NCBI GenBank assembly: GCA_017535125.1
Contig: JAFXUS010000055.1
Coordinates: forward strand, 1-30,976
Direction of reading: 5' to 3'
DNA: 30,976 nt
Origin: Bacteroidales bacterium
GTDB lineage: Bacteria > Bacteroidota > Bacteroidia > Bacteroidales > UBA932
The notes under the pieces were generated by a model, which had not been told where the DNA came from, ran no database searches, and worked only from the letters and a program-made list of their open reading frames with translations. Below are positions 8,817-15,880 of the stretch, piece by piece (position 1 is the stretch's first letter; every line of letters starts with the position of its first letter). The translations under genes and the position numbers were made by a program.

Positions 8817-9848
8817 ATGAATATGATTTTCAAGCGCAAGCTGCCGATTCCCAAGGAGATCAAGGAGATGTATCCGATTTCCCCGGAGGGTGCGGCCGCC
8901 AAGCGCCAGAATGACGAAACGATACGCTCCGTCCTTTCCGGCGAGAGCAAGAAGCTGCTGCTCGTGATCGGTCCCTGCTCGGCCGACCGGGAGGATGCGG
9001 TGATCGAGTATATTTCCCGCCTGCGGCCCCTGCAGGACCGCGTGGCGGACAAGATCGTGATCGTGCCGCGCATCTATACCAACAAGCCGCGCACGACCGG
9101 CGCCGGCTACAAAGGCATGCTGCACCAGCCGAACCCGCAGGCTCAGTCGGACATGCTCCGCGGCCTGATTTCCATCCGCAAGCTGCACATGCGCGCGATC
9201 AACGAGACCGGGTTCTCCTGCGCGGACGAGATGCTCTATCCGGAGCATCACCGCTTCGTGGACGACGTGCTGTCGTACGTGGCCGTGGGCGCCCGTTCGG
9301 TGGAGGACCAGCAGCATCGCATGACGGCGAGCGGCCTGGACATTCCCGTGGGCATGAAGAATCCGACGGGCGGCGACCTCTCCGTGATGATGAACGCGCT
9401 GAAGGCTGCTCAGAGCGGCCACATGTTCATTTACCGCAACTGGGAGGTGGAGAGCAAGGGAAATCCTTTCGCGCACGCCATCCTGCGCGGCTATGTCGAT
9501 TCTCACGGCATTTCGCATCCGAACTACCATTATGAGGACCTGGCCCGCCTGAGCGCGTTGTACCAGGAGAGCAAACTGGTCAATCCGGCCGTGCTCGTGG
9601 ACACGAACCACAGCAATTCGGGCAAGCGTTACGCCGAGCAGATCCGCATCGCCAAGGAAGTGCTGCACAGCACCCGCCACAGCGACGAGATCCACTCGCT
9701 GGTCAAGGGCCTGATGATCGAATCCTATCTTGAAGACGGCTGCCAGAAGCCCGAGGAGGGCGTTTACGGCAAGTCCATCACCGATCCCTGCCTCGGCTGG
9801 GAAAAGACCGAGCGCCTCGTCCTCGACCTGGCTGACCTCTGGGTCTAG
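8817..9848 (+). CDS. aroF: DAHP synthase, class I (AroF/AroG type)
   Basis: 343-residue 3-deoxy-D-arabino-heptulosonate-7-phosphate synthase, which joins phosphoenolpyruvate and erythrose-4-phosphate in the first step of the shikimate pathway. Metal and substrate motifs are visible: IGPCSADRED (metal Cys54), KPRTTGAGYKG, DTNHSNSGK (metal His), IES and YGKSITDPCLGWE (metal Asp). No chorismate mutase domain is fused to it; that activity sits on PheA. I prefer the ATG at 8817, six bases after the tyrA stop. An in-frame TTG at 8811 and an ATG at 8823 are alternatives. The symbol is approximate, since the aroF, aroG and aroH isoenzymes cannot be told apart here. A strong hairpin follows the stop. 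Confidence 0.94.
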   Translation: MNMIFKRKLPIPKEIKEMYPISPEGAAAKRQNDETIRSVLSGESKKLLLVIGPCSADREDAVIEYISRLRPLQDRVADKIVIVPRIYTNKPRTTGAGYKGMLHQPNPQAQSDMLRGLISIRKLHMRAINETGFSCADEMLYPEHHRFVDDVLSYVAVGARSVEDQQHRMTASGLDIPVGMKNPTGGDLSVMMNALKAAQSGHMFIYRNWEVESKGNPFAHAILRGYVDSHGISHPNYHYEDLARLSALYQESKLVNPAVLVDTNHSNSGKRYAEQIRIAKEVLHSTRHSDEIHSLVKGLMIESYLEDGCQKPEEGVYGKSITDPCLGWEKTERLVLDLADLWV

Positions 9849-9859
9849 TTCTATACGCC

Positions 9860-9914
9860 AGCCAGACGCAAAACGTCCGACAGCTTCCCGCTTGTCGGAC
9901 GTTTTCGTCTGGCT
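9860..9914 (+). terminator. Long hairpin after the aromatic operon
   Basis: AGCCAGACG-C-AAAACGTCCGACA (9860-9882) pairs with the segment at 9893-9914, giving a 22-bp stem broken only by a single bulged C, with a 10-nt loop. It begins 11 nt after the DAHP synthase stop. There is no terminal T-run (the TTTT is inside the stem), so it may act as an mRNA 3' barrier or a factor-assisted terminator rather than a classic intrinsic terminator. Confidence 0.65.
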
Positions 9915-10056
9915 ACGGCTTCCGGTCCTGGCAGCAGCCGTCCCTCACGCACAACTCCGCACGGCCCCCGACTCCGCGGGGCCAACGTGCGCAGGCCCGC
10001 GCACGGCCCACACACTGGCTGCTGCGACTCCTTTATTATCCAGCTACCGCGGAATG

Positions 10057-10143
10057 ATTGCTCCTTGTGTCCCAAAATACGGGACACAAGGAGCAATTTG
10101 ACGGGTAAAACGCACGTTGTGTCCCCTGTTTTGGGACACAACG
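10057..10143. repeat. Inverted pair of a palindromic element (BIME-like)
   Basis: Palindrome 1 has 17-bp perfect arms (10057-10073 and 10081-10097) around the loop AAAATAC. Palindrome 2 has 11-bp perfect arms (10115-10125 and 10133-10143) around the loop CTGTTTT. Read on the minus strand, the second loop is AAAACAG, so both share TTGTGTCCCAAAA and GGGACACAA and are copies of one 25-nt element in opposite orientation, differing at two loop positions. The outer stem bases differ between copies but stay paired within each. Palindrome 2 lies 13 nt after the ALDH stop and is followed on that strand by a short T-run, so it may also end that transcript. Confidence 0.75.
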
Positions 10144-10156
10144 CACAGTTGGATAC

Positions 10157-11545
10157 TTATCCCAGTATCAGCCGGAAGAGCTTGTAGAGCTTGTACGGCA
10201 TGTAACGGAAGGGTAGGTCGAGGCGACGCGGGGTGATGATGACGGCGCGTTCGTGGGTGAAGGCGTCGAAGCTCAGCTTTCCGTGATAATGGCCCATGCC
10301 GGAGTTGCCGACGCCGCCGAAAGGCACCTTCTCGTTGACGATGTGCATGATGGTGTCGTTGATGCACGCGCCGCCGGATGAGGTGCGGCGTACGACCTCC
10401 TTTCCGTCGCTCAGTTTTCCAAAGAAATACAGCGCCAGCGGCTTCTCGCGGCCGTTCACGAAGGCGACGGCGTCGTCCAGCGCGTCGTAGCTGCAGACCG
10501 GCAGGACCGGGCCGAAGATCTCCGTGGTCATCACGGGGCTGTCCGGGGCCGGGTCGAGCACGACCGTGGGCTCGATGTAGCGGGTGGCGGCGTCCATTTT
10601 GCCGCCCCGTACTGTTCCGGACAACTCCGGACCGGAAATGTAGGACGCGACGCGCGCGAAGGCCTTGTCGCTGACCAGTCGCACGAAGTGCTCCGTCTCC
10701 TGCGGATTCTCGCCCAGCAGGGCGTGCACCTGACGGAAATATTCATCCACGAAGGCGTCTCGTATCTTCCTGTCAATCAATACGTAATCCGGCGCAATGC
10801 AAGTCTGCCCGGCGTTCAGGGCCTTACCCCAGGCCAAGCGCTTCGCAGCCAGCTTGATGTCCGCATCCGCGGTGACGAAGCAGGGGCTCTTGCCACCCAG
10901 CTCCAGCACGACCGGGGTCAGGTTATTCGCGGCCGCGGCCATCACCGTGCGGCCCAGGACTGGACTGCCGGTGAAGAAGATGATGTCCCAGCGCAGGTCC
11001 AATAGCTGCGCATTGACCTCGCGGTTACCCTGCACCACGGCGATATAGCGCTCGTCGAAGGTGGCGCTGATCATCTCTTTGATCACGCGCGAGACGTTCG
11101 GCACGTACGGAGAAGGCTTCAACAGGACCGTGCAGCCCGCGGAGATGGCGCCTACGAGCGGATTGAGCAGCAGCTGGAAGGGATAATTCCACGGCGCGAT
11201 GATGAGCGCGCTGCCGAGCGGCTCAGTGACGATGCGGCTGCGCGACGGCAGCATCTGCATCGGGGTAGGCTTGCATTTCGTGCGTGCCCAGCGGGAGAGG
11301 TGCGCGAGGTGATTGCGGATTTCTCCGGTCACGAGGCTGACTTCCGTCAGGAAGGCCTCCGGCTCGGATTTGTGCAGGTCACTCCAGAGGGCCTCATAGA
11401 GCGGCTTCTCCCATTGCTTGATGGCGGCGAGCAGTTTGCGGAGCATCTCCTTGCGGAAATGCAGGTCCAGGGTGGCGCCGGTGGCGAAATATTCGCGGTG
11501 GAGCTTGTTCAGCTCCTGAATGCGCCCGGGTGCGGTATTGGTCAT
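10157..11545 (-). CDS. ALDH3-like aldehyde dehydrogenase
   Basis: 462-residue NAD(P)-dependent aldehyde dehydrogenase. The closest resemblance is to the class 3 / fatty aldehyde group, which lacks the N-terminal extension of most ALDHs. The general base is Glu215 (LELGGKSP) and the catalytic cysteine is Cys249 (GQTCIAPDY). IIAPWNYPF and FTGSPVLGR are the usual cofactor-binding segments, and the C-terminal part has EIFGPVLPV and the PFGGVGNSGMG motif. The C-terminal 20 residues are basic and hydrophobic (RYMPYKLYKLFRLI), as in membrane-associated fatty aldehyde dehydrogenases. It is the last gene of a four-gene operon, 4 nt after the acyl-CoA synthetase. Role in fatty aldehyde oxidation is inferred from family and context. 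Confidence 0.9.
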   Translation of the reverse strand: MTNTAPGRIQELNKLHREYFATGATLDLHFRKEMLRKLLAAIKQWEKPLYEALWSDLHKSEPEAFLTEVSLVTGEIRNHLAHLSRWARTKCKPTPMQMLPSRSRIVTEPLGSALIIAPWNYPFQLLLNPLVGAISAGCTVLLKPSPYVPNVSRVIKEMISATFDERYIAVVQGNREVNAQLLDLRWDIIFFTGSPVLGRTVMAAAANNLTPVVLELGGKSPCFVTADADIKLAAKRLAWGKALNAGQTCIAPDYVLIDRKIRDAFVDEYFRQVHALLGENPQETEHFVRLVSDKAFARVASYISGPELSGTVRGGKMDAATRYIEPTVVLDPAPDSPVMTTEIFGPVLPVCSYDALDDAVAFVNGREKPLALYFFGKLSDGKEVVRRTSSGGACINDTIMHIVNEKVPFGGVGNSGMGHYHGKLSFDAFTHERAVIITPRRLDLPFRYMPYKLYKLFRLILG

Positions 11546-11549
11546 GGAA

Positions 11550-13166
11550 CTACTGTTTCTTCTCGTAGAGGAAGCGGCGGATCTTGTGGGTGGCGGTTTT
11601 GCTGAAGGGCTCCTTCTGGATCTCGACGTCCTTGATCTTGGAGAAACGGCTGACCTTTTCGTTGACGAAGTCGAGGACGGCCTGGCGCTTCTTCTCCAGT
11701 TCTTCGATGAATTTGTCCTGACCCTCGAGGTTCCAGTCCAGGACGTTGTCCTCGAACTTGATCAGGGCGATCAGCTGGCCGTTGCGCTCGATGACCAGCG
11801 ATTCGCCGATGCCGTCGAAGCTGTTGATCACGTGCTCGATCTCCTCAGGATAAATATTTTCGCCGGAGGCGCCCACGATCATGTTGCGCAGGCGGCCGCG
11901 GATGAAGAAACGGCCTTTGGCGTCGATGGAAGCGAGGTCACCGGTGTGGAACCAGCCATCCTGGGTAAGCACGGACTGCGTGCGCTCGTAATCTTTATAA
12001 TAACCCATCATCACGTTCGGGCCCTTGGCGATTACCTCGCCGAGCCCGGTCTCCGGGTTCACGTTGTCCAGGCGGACCTGCACGCCGTGGCAGGGGAGGC
12101 CGGTGGAGCCGACCTTCGTCTTGAACGGGGGAGCGCCGCAGACGAGGGGCGCGCACTCCGTGAGACCGAAGCCGATGCCGTAAGGGAAATGGGCGCGATG
12201 CAGGAAGGTCTCCACCTCGGGGTCGAGCTTGGCACCGCCGATGCCGAAGAAGTGCAGGCGGCCGCCGAAGGTGCTGCGCAGCTTGAAGCCGACCAGCGTG
12301 CAGAGCAGGCGGGGAGCATGCTGTTCCAAATAGGTCAAAAACTTGCTGCCGCGGATGGTCGGGACGATGCTGGTCTTGTACATCTTCTCGATGATGAGCG
12401 GAACGGACAGGATCGTCGTGGGACGGACCTCCTTGAGCGTCTGCTTGAGGATGGTCGGGGTGGGGACGCGCTGGAGGTAGCAGACGCGCGCGCCCACGGA
12501 GAAGGGGTACAGCAGGCCGAGCGTCAGCTCGTAGGTGTGGGCCATCGGGAGGATGGACAGGAAGACGGAACGCTTGTTCTCCGGCTGCGCATACCAGGAA
12601 TCCAGGACCGTTGCGCAGAAATTGCGGTGACTCAGCATCACGCCTTTCGCAGCACCGGTGGTGCCGGAAGTATAGATGAGCGCCGCCATGTCCATGGGGT
12701 TGGGCGTGGCCACGCGTCCGTCGCATGTGAAAGCGGCGTCATCGTGCTTGATGAACTCGAAGGTCTCGATGTCGATCACGAGACTCAGGCGCGCCATCGC
12801 CGCGTCGCTGATTTTCTTGAGCTGGCGGCGGGAGACGAAGATGGCTTTGGACTCCGAATGCTCGAGGATGCTCTCCACTTCGCTGGAAGACAGCTCGTTG
12901 AGCATCGGGACGGCGATGCGTCCGTAGGCCGTGATGGCGAAGAAGGCGATGCCCCAGTGGGGCATGTTCTCCGACAGGATGGCCACCTTGTCGCTGACGC
13001 CGATGCCGAAATTGCACAGGATGCGGGAGAGGTTGTCGACGCTCTCGCGGTAACGGGCGTAGGTGTACTGCTGCCCGCCGGTCGTAAACTCGGCGGCGGT
13101 GCGTTTGGCGAATTTTAACGAAGCGTAGTCGTATAAATCGGAAAGGGTCTTGAAATCGTGTCGCAT
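11550..13166 (-). CDS. AMP-forming acyl-CoA synthetase (long-chain fatty acid type)
   Basis: 538-residue member of the ANL adenylating superfamily. It should activate a fatty acid with ATP and CoA to give acyl-CoA, AMP and pyrophosphate. Motifs are the P-loop YTSGTTGAAKG at 165-175, GFGLTECAPLV, the hinge region DGWFHTGDLASIDAKGRFFIRGR, and catalytic Lys528 in THKIRRF near the C-terminus. Both N- and C-domains are complete. Its ATG overlaps the stop of the acyltransferase by one base (TGATG), indicating coupled translation. An acyl-ACP synthetase is an alternative that sequence alone cannot exclude. Confidence 0.92.
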   Translation of the reverse strand: MRHDFKTLSDLYDYASLKFAKRTAAEFTTGGQQYTYARYRESVDNLSRILCNFGIGVSDKVAILSENMPHWGIAFFAITAYGRIAVPMLNELSSSEVESILEHSESKAIFVSRRQLKKISDAAMARLSLVIDIETFEFIKHDDAAFTCDGRVATPNPMDMAALIYTSGTTGAAKGVMLSHRNFCATVLDSWYAQPENKRSVFLSILPMAHTYELTLGLLYPFSVGARVCYLQRVPTPTILKQTLKEVRPTTILSVPLIIEKMYKTSIVPTIRGSKFLTYLEQHAPRLLCTLVGFKLRSTFGGRLHFFGIGGAKLDPEVETFLHRAHFPYGIGFGLTECAPLVCGAPPFKTKVGSTGLPCHGVQVRLDNVNPETGLGEVIAKGPNVMMGYYKDYERTQSVLTQDGWFHTGDLASIDAKGRFFIRGRLRNMIVGASGENIYPEEIEHVINSFDGIGESLVIERNGQLIALIKFEDNVLDWNLEGQDKFIEELEKKRQAVLDFVNEKVSRFSKIKDVEIQKEPFSKTATHKIRRFLYEKKQ

Positions 13167-13720
13167 CAGTGGGTGACGTAGTTTTCCGGATACCGGGCGC
13201 CCAGGTCCATCGCCTCATAAATCTTCTGGATGCGGCGCGTGTCAGCGGCGGCGTCATCGGTGAGCGGGAACTTCTGCCCACGCCCGATGCGTTTGCGTTT
13301 CCAGTCGAAATAACCCAGATAGACGGGCACGCCTGCCTCGCGGGCGATCAGGTGGTAGCCGGTTTTCCAGCGTTTGACGGGTTTGCGGGTACCTTCCGGG
13401 GCGATGGCGAGGTGGAAGGTATCACGGTTTTTCATTTCAGTAATCAGGCTGCGTACCAGTGCGCCGGAGTTGCCCCGGTCGACGGGCACGCCGCCCATGG
13501 CCTTCAGGATCCAGCCCAGGGGCGGGAAGAACATCTCCTTCTTGATCATGCAGAGTCCGTCGCCTCCGATGGACTTGAAGTACAGGTAGGAGATCAGGAA
13601 ATCCCAGACCGTGGTGTGGGGGACGCCGAGGATGATGCACTTGTTCTCCTCGGGCAGCGGCTCCACGGCCGTCCAACCGAGCTTGCGAAGTGCCCAGCCG
13701 CAGAATTTACGCCAACCCAT
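13166..13720 (-). CDS. PlsC-like 1-acylglycerol-3-phosphate acyltransferase
   Basis: 184-residue, single-domain acyltransferase of the PlsC/glycerolipid superfamily. The HX4D catalytic motif is HTTVWD (His35, Asp40) and the substrate-binding EGTR motif is at 109-112. It is shorter than typical PlsC (about 240 residues) and lacks an obvious N-terminal membrane helix, so it belongs to a compact subgroup. It transfers an acyl group to a lysophospholipid or another lipid acceptor. The gene overlaps the aminotransferase by 14 nt and the acyl-CoA synthetase by one base, which supports joint function with the acyl-CoA donor enzyme. Confidence 0.85.
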   Translation of the reverse strand: MGWRKFCGWALRKLGWTAVEPLPEENKCIILGVPHTTVWDFLISYLYFKSIGGDGLCMIKKEMFFPPLGWILKAMGGVPVDRGNSGALVRSLITEMKNRDTFHLAIAPEGTRKPVKRWKTGYHLIAREAGVPVYLGYFDWKRKRIGRGQKFPLTDDAAADTRRIQKIYEAMDLGARYPENYVTH

Positions 13721-14930
13721 GGGGATGAAGCTTTTGGTATTCGGCGAGCCCCTCGGCGAGGATGGTGAGTGCCTTGCGCAGGGCGGGGACCTCCAGGACG
13801 TAGGCGATGCGGACGTGGTTGCGGCCCACGCCGGGAGTCTTGTAGAAGGACGCGGCCGGGGTCACCATGGTGGTGGCTCCGTCGCGGTTGAAATCAGTCA
13901 GCATCCAGCGGGCGAAGTCTTCCGCGTTCTCGACCGGCAGCTCCACGACGGTGTAGAAGGCGCCGTAGGGCTTGGGGGCGAAGACGCCGGGGATGGCGTT
14001 CAGCATTTCGACGGCGCAGTCGCGCCGGCGAATGTATTCTTCGCGGACTTCGTCGAAATAGGACTGCGGCGTGTCGAGCGCGCCGATGGCGGCGTACTGG
14101 CCGAGCACGGGCGGGCAGAGGCGGGACTGGGCGAACTTGAGCGCTGCGGCCATCACGTCCTTGTTGTGCGAGACGATGCAGCCGATGCGGGCGCCGCAGA
14201 GGTTGTAGCGCTTGGACACGGAATCGACCAGGATGACGTTCTGCTCGCAGCCCGGGATGTTCATCGCGGAGAAATGCGGCTCGTCGGTGTAGCAGAACTC
14301 GCGGTACACCTCGTCGGAAATGAGGAAGAGGTCGTGGCGCTTGCAGAAGTCGCCGATCTGGAGCATCTCCTCCTTGGTGAAGAGCTTGCCGGACGGGTTG
14401 CACGGGTTGCTGATCAGCACGGCGCGGGTCTTCGGGGTCACGAGCTTCTCGAACTCGGCGATGTCGGGGACCTTGAAGCCCTCGCGGATATCGGTCGGAA
14501 CGGCCTTCAGGGTGATGCCGTTCAGGTAGGCGAACGTCTGGTAATTGGTGTAGAAGGGCTCCACGACGATGATCTCGTCGCCGGGATCGGCGGCCACCTG
14601 CATGGCCACGGCGAAGGCCTCGCTGCCGGCCACGTCGATGAGCAGTTCGCTCACCTCGATGTCGATGCCGATCTTCTTGTAGTACTTCTCCACCATGCCC
14701 TCGCGGAGCTCGATGAGGCCCGCGGAATTGGTGTAGGAGAGGTGGTGCATGCCTTTGCACTTGTCCACCACGGCATTGAAGGCGCAGTCGGGGGACTTGA
14801 TGTCCGGGGCGCCTACGTTGAGGTGGTACACATGGATACCCCGGGCCTTTGCGGCGTCGGATAGGGGGACCAGCTTGCGGATGGCGGAAGCAGGCATGGC
14901 CTGCGTCTTGGCGGAAATGTGCAGTGGCAT
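13707..14930 (-). CDS. PLP-dependent class I aminotransferase
   Basis: 407-residue fold-type I aminotransferase, aspartate aminotransferase-like subgroup. PLP lysine is Lys240 in VDSVSKRYNLCGARIG, with NPCNPSG at 175-181, SDEVYREF near 205 and a C-terminal arginine (NHVRIAY) that would bind the substrate carboxylate. It is the first gene of the operon, with a -7 box 28 nt upstream. Its amino acid specificity is not readable, and its link to the three lipid-type genes that follow is unexplained. The aromatic operon on the other side of the gap would need an aminotransferase, so a role there is possible but not shown. Confidence 0.88.
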   Translation of the reverse strand: MPLHISAKTQAMPASAIRKLVPLSDAAKARGIHVYHLNVGAPDIKSPDCAFNAVVDKCKGMHHLSYTNSAGLIELREGMVEKYYKKIGIDIEVSELLIDVAGSEAFAVAMQVAADPGDEIIVVEPFYTNYQTFAYLNGITLKAVPTDIREGFKVPDIAEFEKLVTPKTRAVLISNPCNPSGKLFTKEEMLQIGDFCKRHDLFLISDEVYREFCYTDEPHFSAMNIPGCEQNVILVDSVSKRYNLCGARIGCIVSHNKDVMAAALKFAQSRLCPPVLGQYAAIGALDTPQSYFDEVREEYIRRRDCAVEMLNAIPGVFAPKPYGAFYTVVELPVENAEDFARWMLTDFNRDGATTMVTPAASFYKTPGVGRNHVRIAYVLEVPALRKALTILAEGLAEYQKLHPHGLA

Positions 14931-14958
14931 AGGGCTACTATCTTTTAGATTATTCTTG

Positions 14959-14966
14959 CAAATTTA
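14959..14966 (-). promoter_or_regulatory. -7 promoter box of the aminotransferase operon
   Basis: TAAATTTG on the minus strand matches TAnnTTTG, 28 nt upstream of the aminotransferase ATG. A TTTG occurs on this strand only 12 nt further upstream, closer than the 20 nt seen elsewhere in this window, so the -33 element is uncertain. Confidence 0.6.
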
Positions 14967-14994
14967 CCTAATTAATTGCAAAATGCTATCTTTG
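14963..14994 (+). promoter_or_regulatory. Promoter of the DUF3737 gene
   Basis: TATCTTTG (14987-14994) is a full -7 box. TTTA (14963-14966), one base off TTTG, lies 20 nt before it. The predicted transcript starts within about 10 nt of the ATG. It overlaps the divergent aminotransferase promoter. Confidence 0.65.
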
Positions 14995-15009
14995 TAGGAA
15001 GATATTTTT

Positions 15010-15873
15010 ATGGAGACCATTATTAACCAGGAATTCGGCGGCGAGCGCCCGCTCTACAACCGGCACGGCCTGCGGCTGGAGAACGTTACGATCCACGCGG
15101 GGGAGTCGTCCATCAAGGAAGGCTCCGACATCGAAGCCCGCCACTGCCGTTTCGAAGGAAAATACGTCTTCTGGTGCTGCGAGAACTTCCTCGCGGCGGA
15201 TTGCCATTTCACGGAAGGCGCCCGCTCCTCCCTCTGGCACAGCCGCGGGATGGAGTTGCGGGACTGCCTCCAGGAGGCGCCGAAGATGTTTCGCGAAAGC
15301 GAGGACATCCGGCTGCGCCGCGTGGTGATGCCGCACGCGCACGAGACCTTCTGGTCCTGCGCAGGAATCGACATCGAGGACGTGGAAGCCCGCGAGGCGG
15401 ACTATATCTTCATGCATTGCAGTGACGTCCGCGTGCGGAACCTCAAGCTCTTCGGCAACTACGCCTTCCAGCATGCGCGCAATGTGGTAATCCGCGACAG
15501 CGACCTGCAGAGCAAGGATTCGCTCTGGGAGAGCGAGAACGTGACGGTCTATGATTCGTTCATCAACGGGGAGTATCTGGGCTGGCATTCCCGGAATCTG
15601 AAACTGGTCCGCTGCCGCATCGGCGGCACGCAGCCGCTCTGCTATATCGACGGCCTCGTGCTGGAGGACTGCACGTTCGAGCCGGACGCCGACCAGGCGC
15701 TGGAATATTCCGACGTGCAGGCCACGATCCGCGGACACGTCGTTTCCATTAAGAATCCGCGCTCGGGCCACGTCCGGGTGGAATCCTGCGGGGAAGTGAT
15801 CCGCGACGCGAACGCGAAGGCGCCGGACGACTGCGTCGTCGAGATCGGAGATCCCCGATCGAGTCGGGGATGA
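15010..15873 (+). CDS. DUF3737 family beta-helix protein
   Basis: 287-residue protein recognised as DUF3737 from its opening (METIINQEFGGERPLY) and from segments such as HAGESSIKEG, RFEGKYVFW, EAPKMFRE, DYIFMHCSDV, NGEYLGWHS and GGTQPLCY. The repeated pattern of short beta-strands, about 20 residues per turn, indicates a right-handed parallel beta-helix, as in pectate-lyase-like folds. No signal peptide is seen, so it is probably cytoplasmic. No catalytic function is established that I know of. The last seven residues (DPRSSRG) and the stop codon are encoded by a dispersed palindromic repeat, so the native C-terminus was probably altered by repeat insertion. Confidence 0.85.
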   Translation: METIINQEFGGERPLYNRHGLRLENVTIHAGESSIKEGSDIEARHCRFEGKYVFWCCENFLAADCHFTEGARSSLWHSRGMELRDCLQEAPKMFRESEDIRLRRVVMPHAHETFWSCAGIDIEDVEAREADYIFMHCSDVRVRNLKLFGNYAFQHARNVVIRDSDLQSKDSLWESENVTVYDSFINGEYLGWHSRNLKLVRCRIGGTQPLCYIDGLVLEDCTFEPDADQALEYSDVQATIRGHVVSIKNPRSGHVRVESCGEVIRDANAKAPDDCVVEIGDPRSSRG

Positions 15874-15876
15874 CGG
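15851..15876 (+). repeat. Dispersed palindromic repeat, copy B, supplying a stop codon
   Basis: ATCCCCGA and TCGGGGAT form an 8-bp perfect stem around TCGAG, followed by GACGG. It has the same layout as copies at 4333 and (reversed) 30854. The TGA at 15871-15873 inside the repeat ends the DUF3737 frame. It also lies in the 7-nt gap region between two convergent stop codons. Confidence 0.7.
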
Positions 15877-15880
15877 ATAA

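Larger units (their letters stand above)
9849..10156. other. Gene-free, palindrome-rich interval
   Basis: About 308 nt between two convergent operons with no credible protein gene. It holds the hairpin at 9860-9914, then a GC-rich block, then the inverted palindrome pair at 10057-10143. In the GC-rich block, GCAGCAGCC (9931-9939) can pair with GGCTGCTGC (10017-10025), enclosing GGCCCC/GGGGCC (9963-9968 with 9978-9983) and CGTGCGC/GCGCACG (9986-9992 with 9999-10005). This would be a three-way folded RNA if transcribed. I see no promoter box in front of it, and high GC makes chance pairing easy. Confidence 0.6.

Noticed and set aside
9851..10141. 96-residue minus-strand open frame and small + frames in the 9.85-10.16 kb gap
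   Set aside because: They run through long inverted repeats, and their repeated words come from the palindromes, not from a protein.
10057..10143. CRISPR array
   Set aside because: Only two inverted copies with no regular spacers and no cas gene in the window.
11520..13118. 532-residue + strand open frame opposite the acyl-CoA synthetase
   Set aside because: Asp/Glu/Val/Ala-rich shadow of the minus-strand gene, with no motif.
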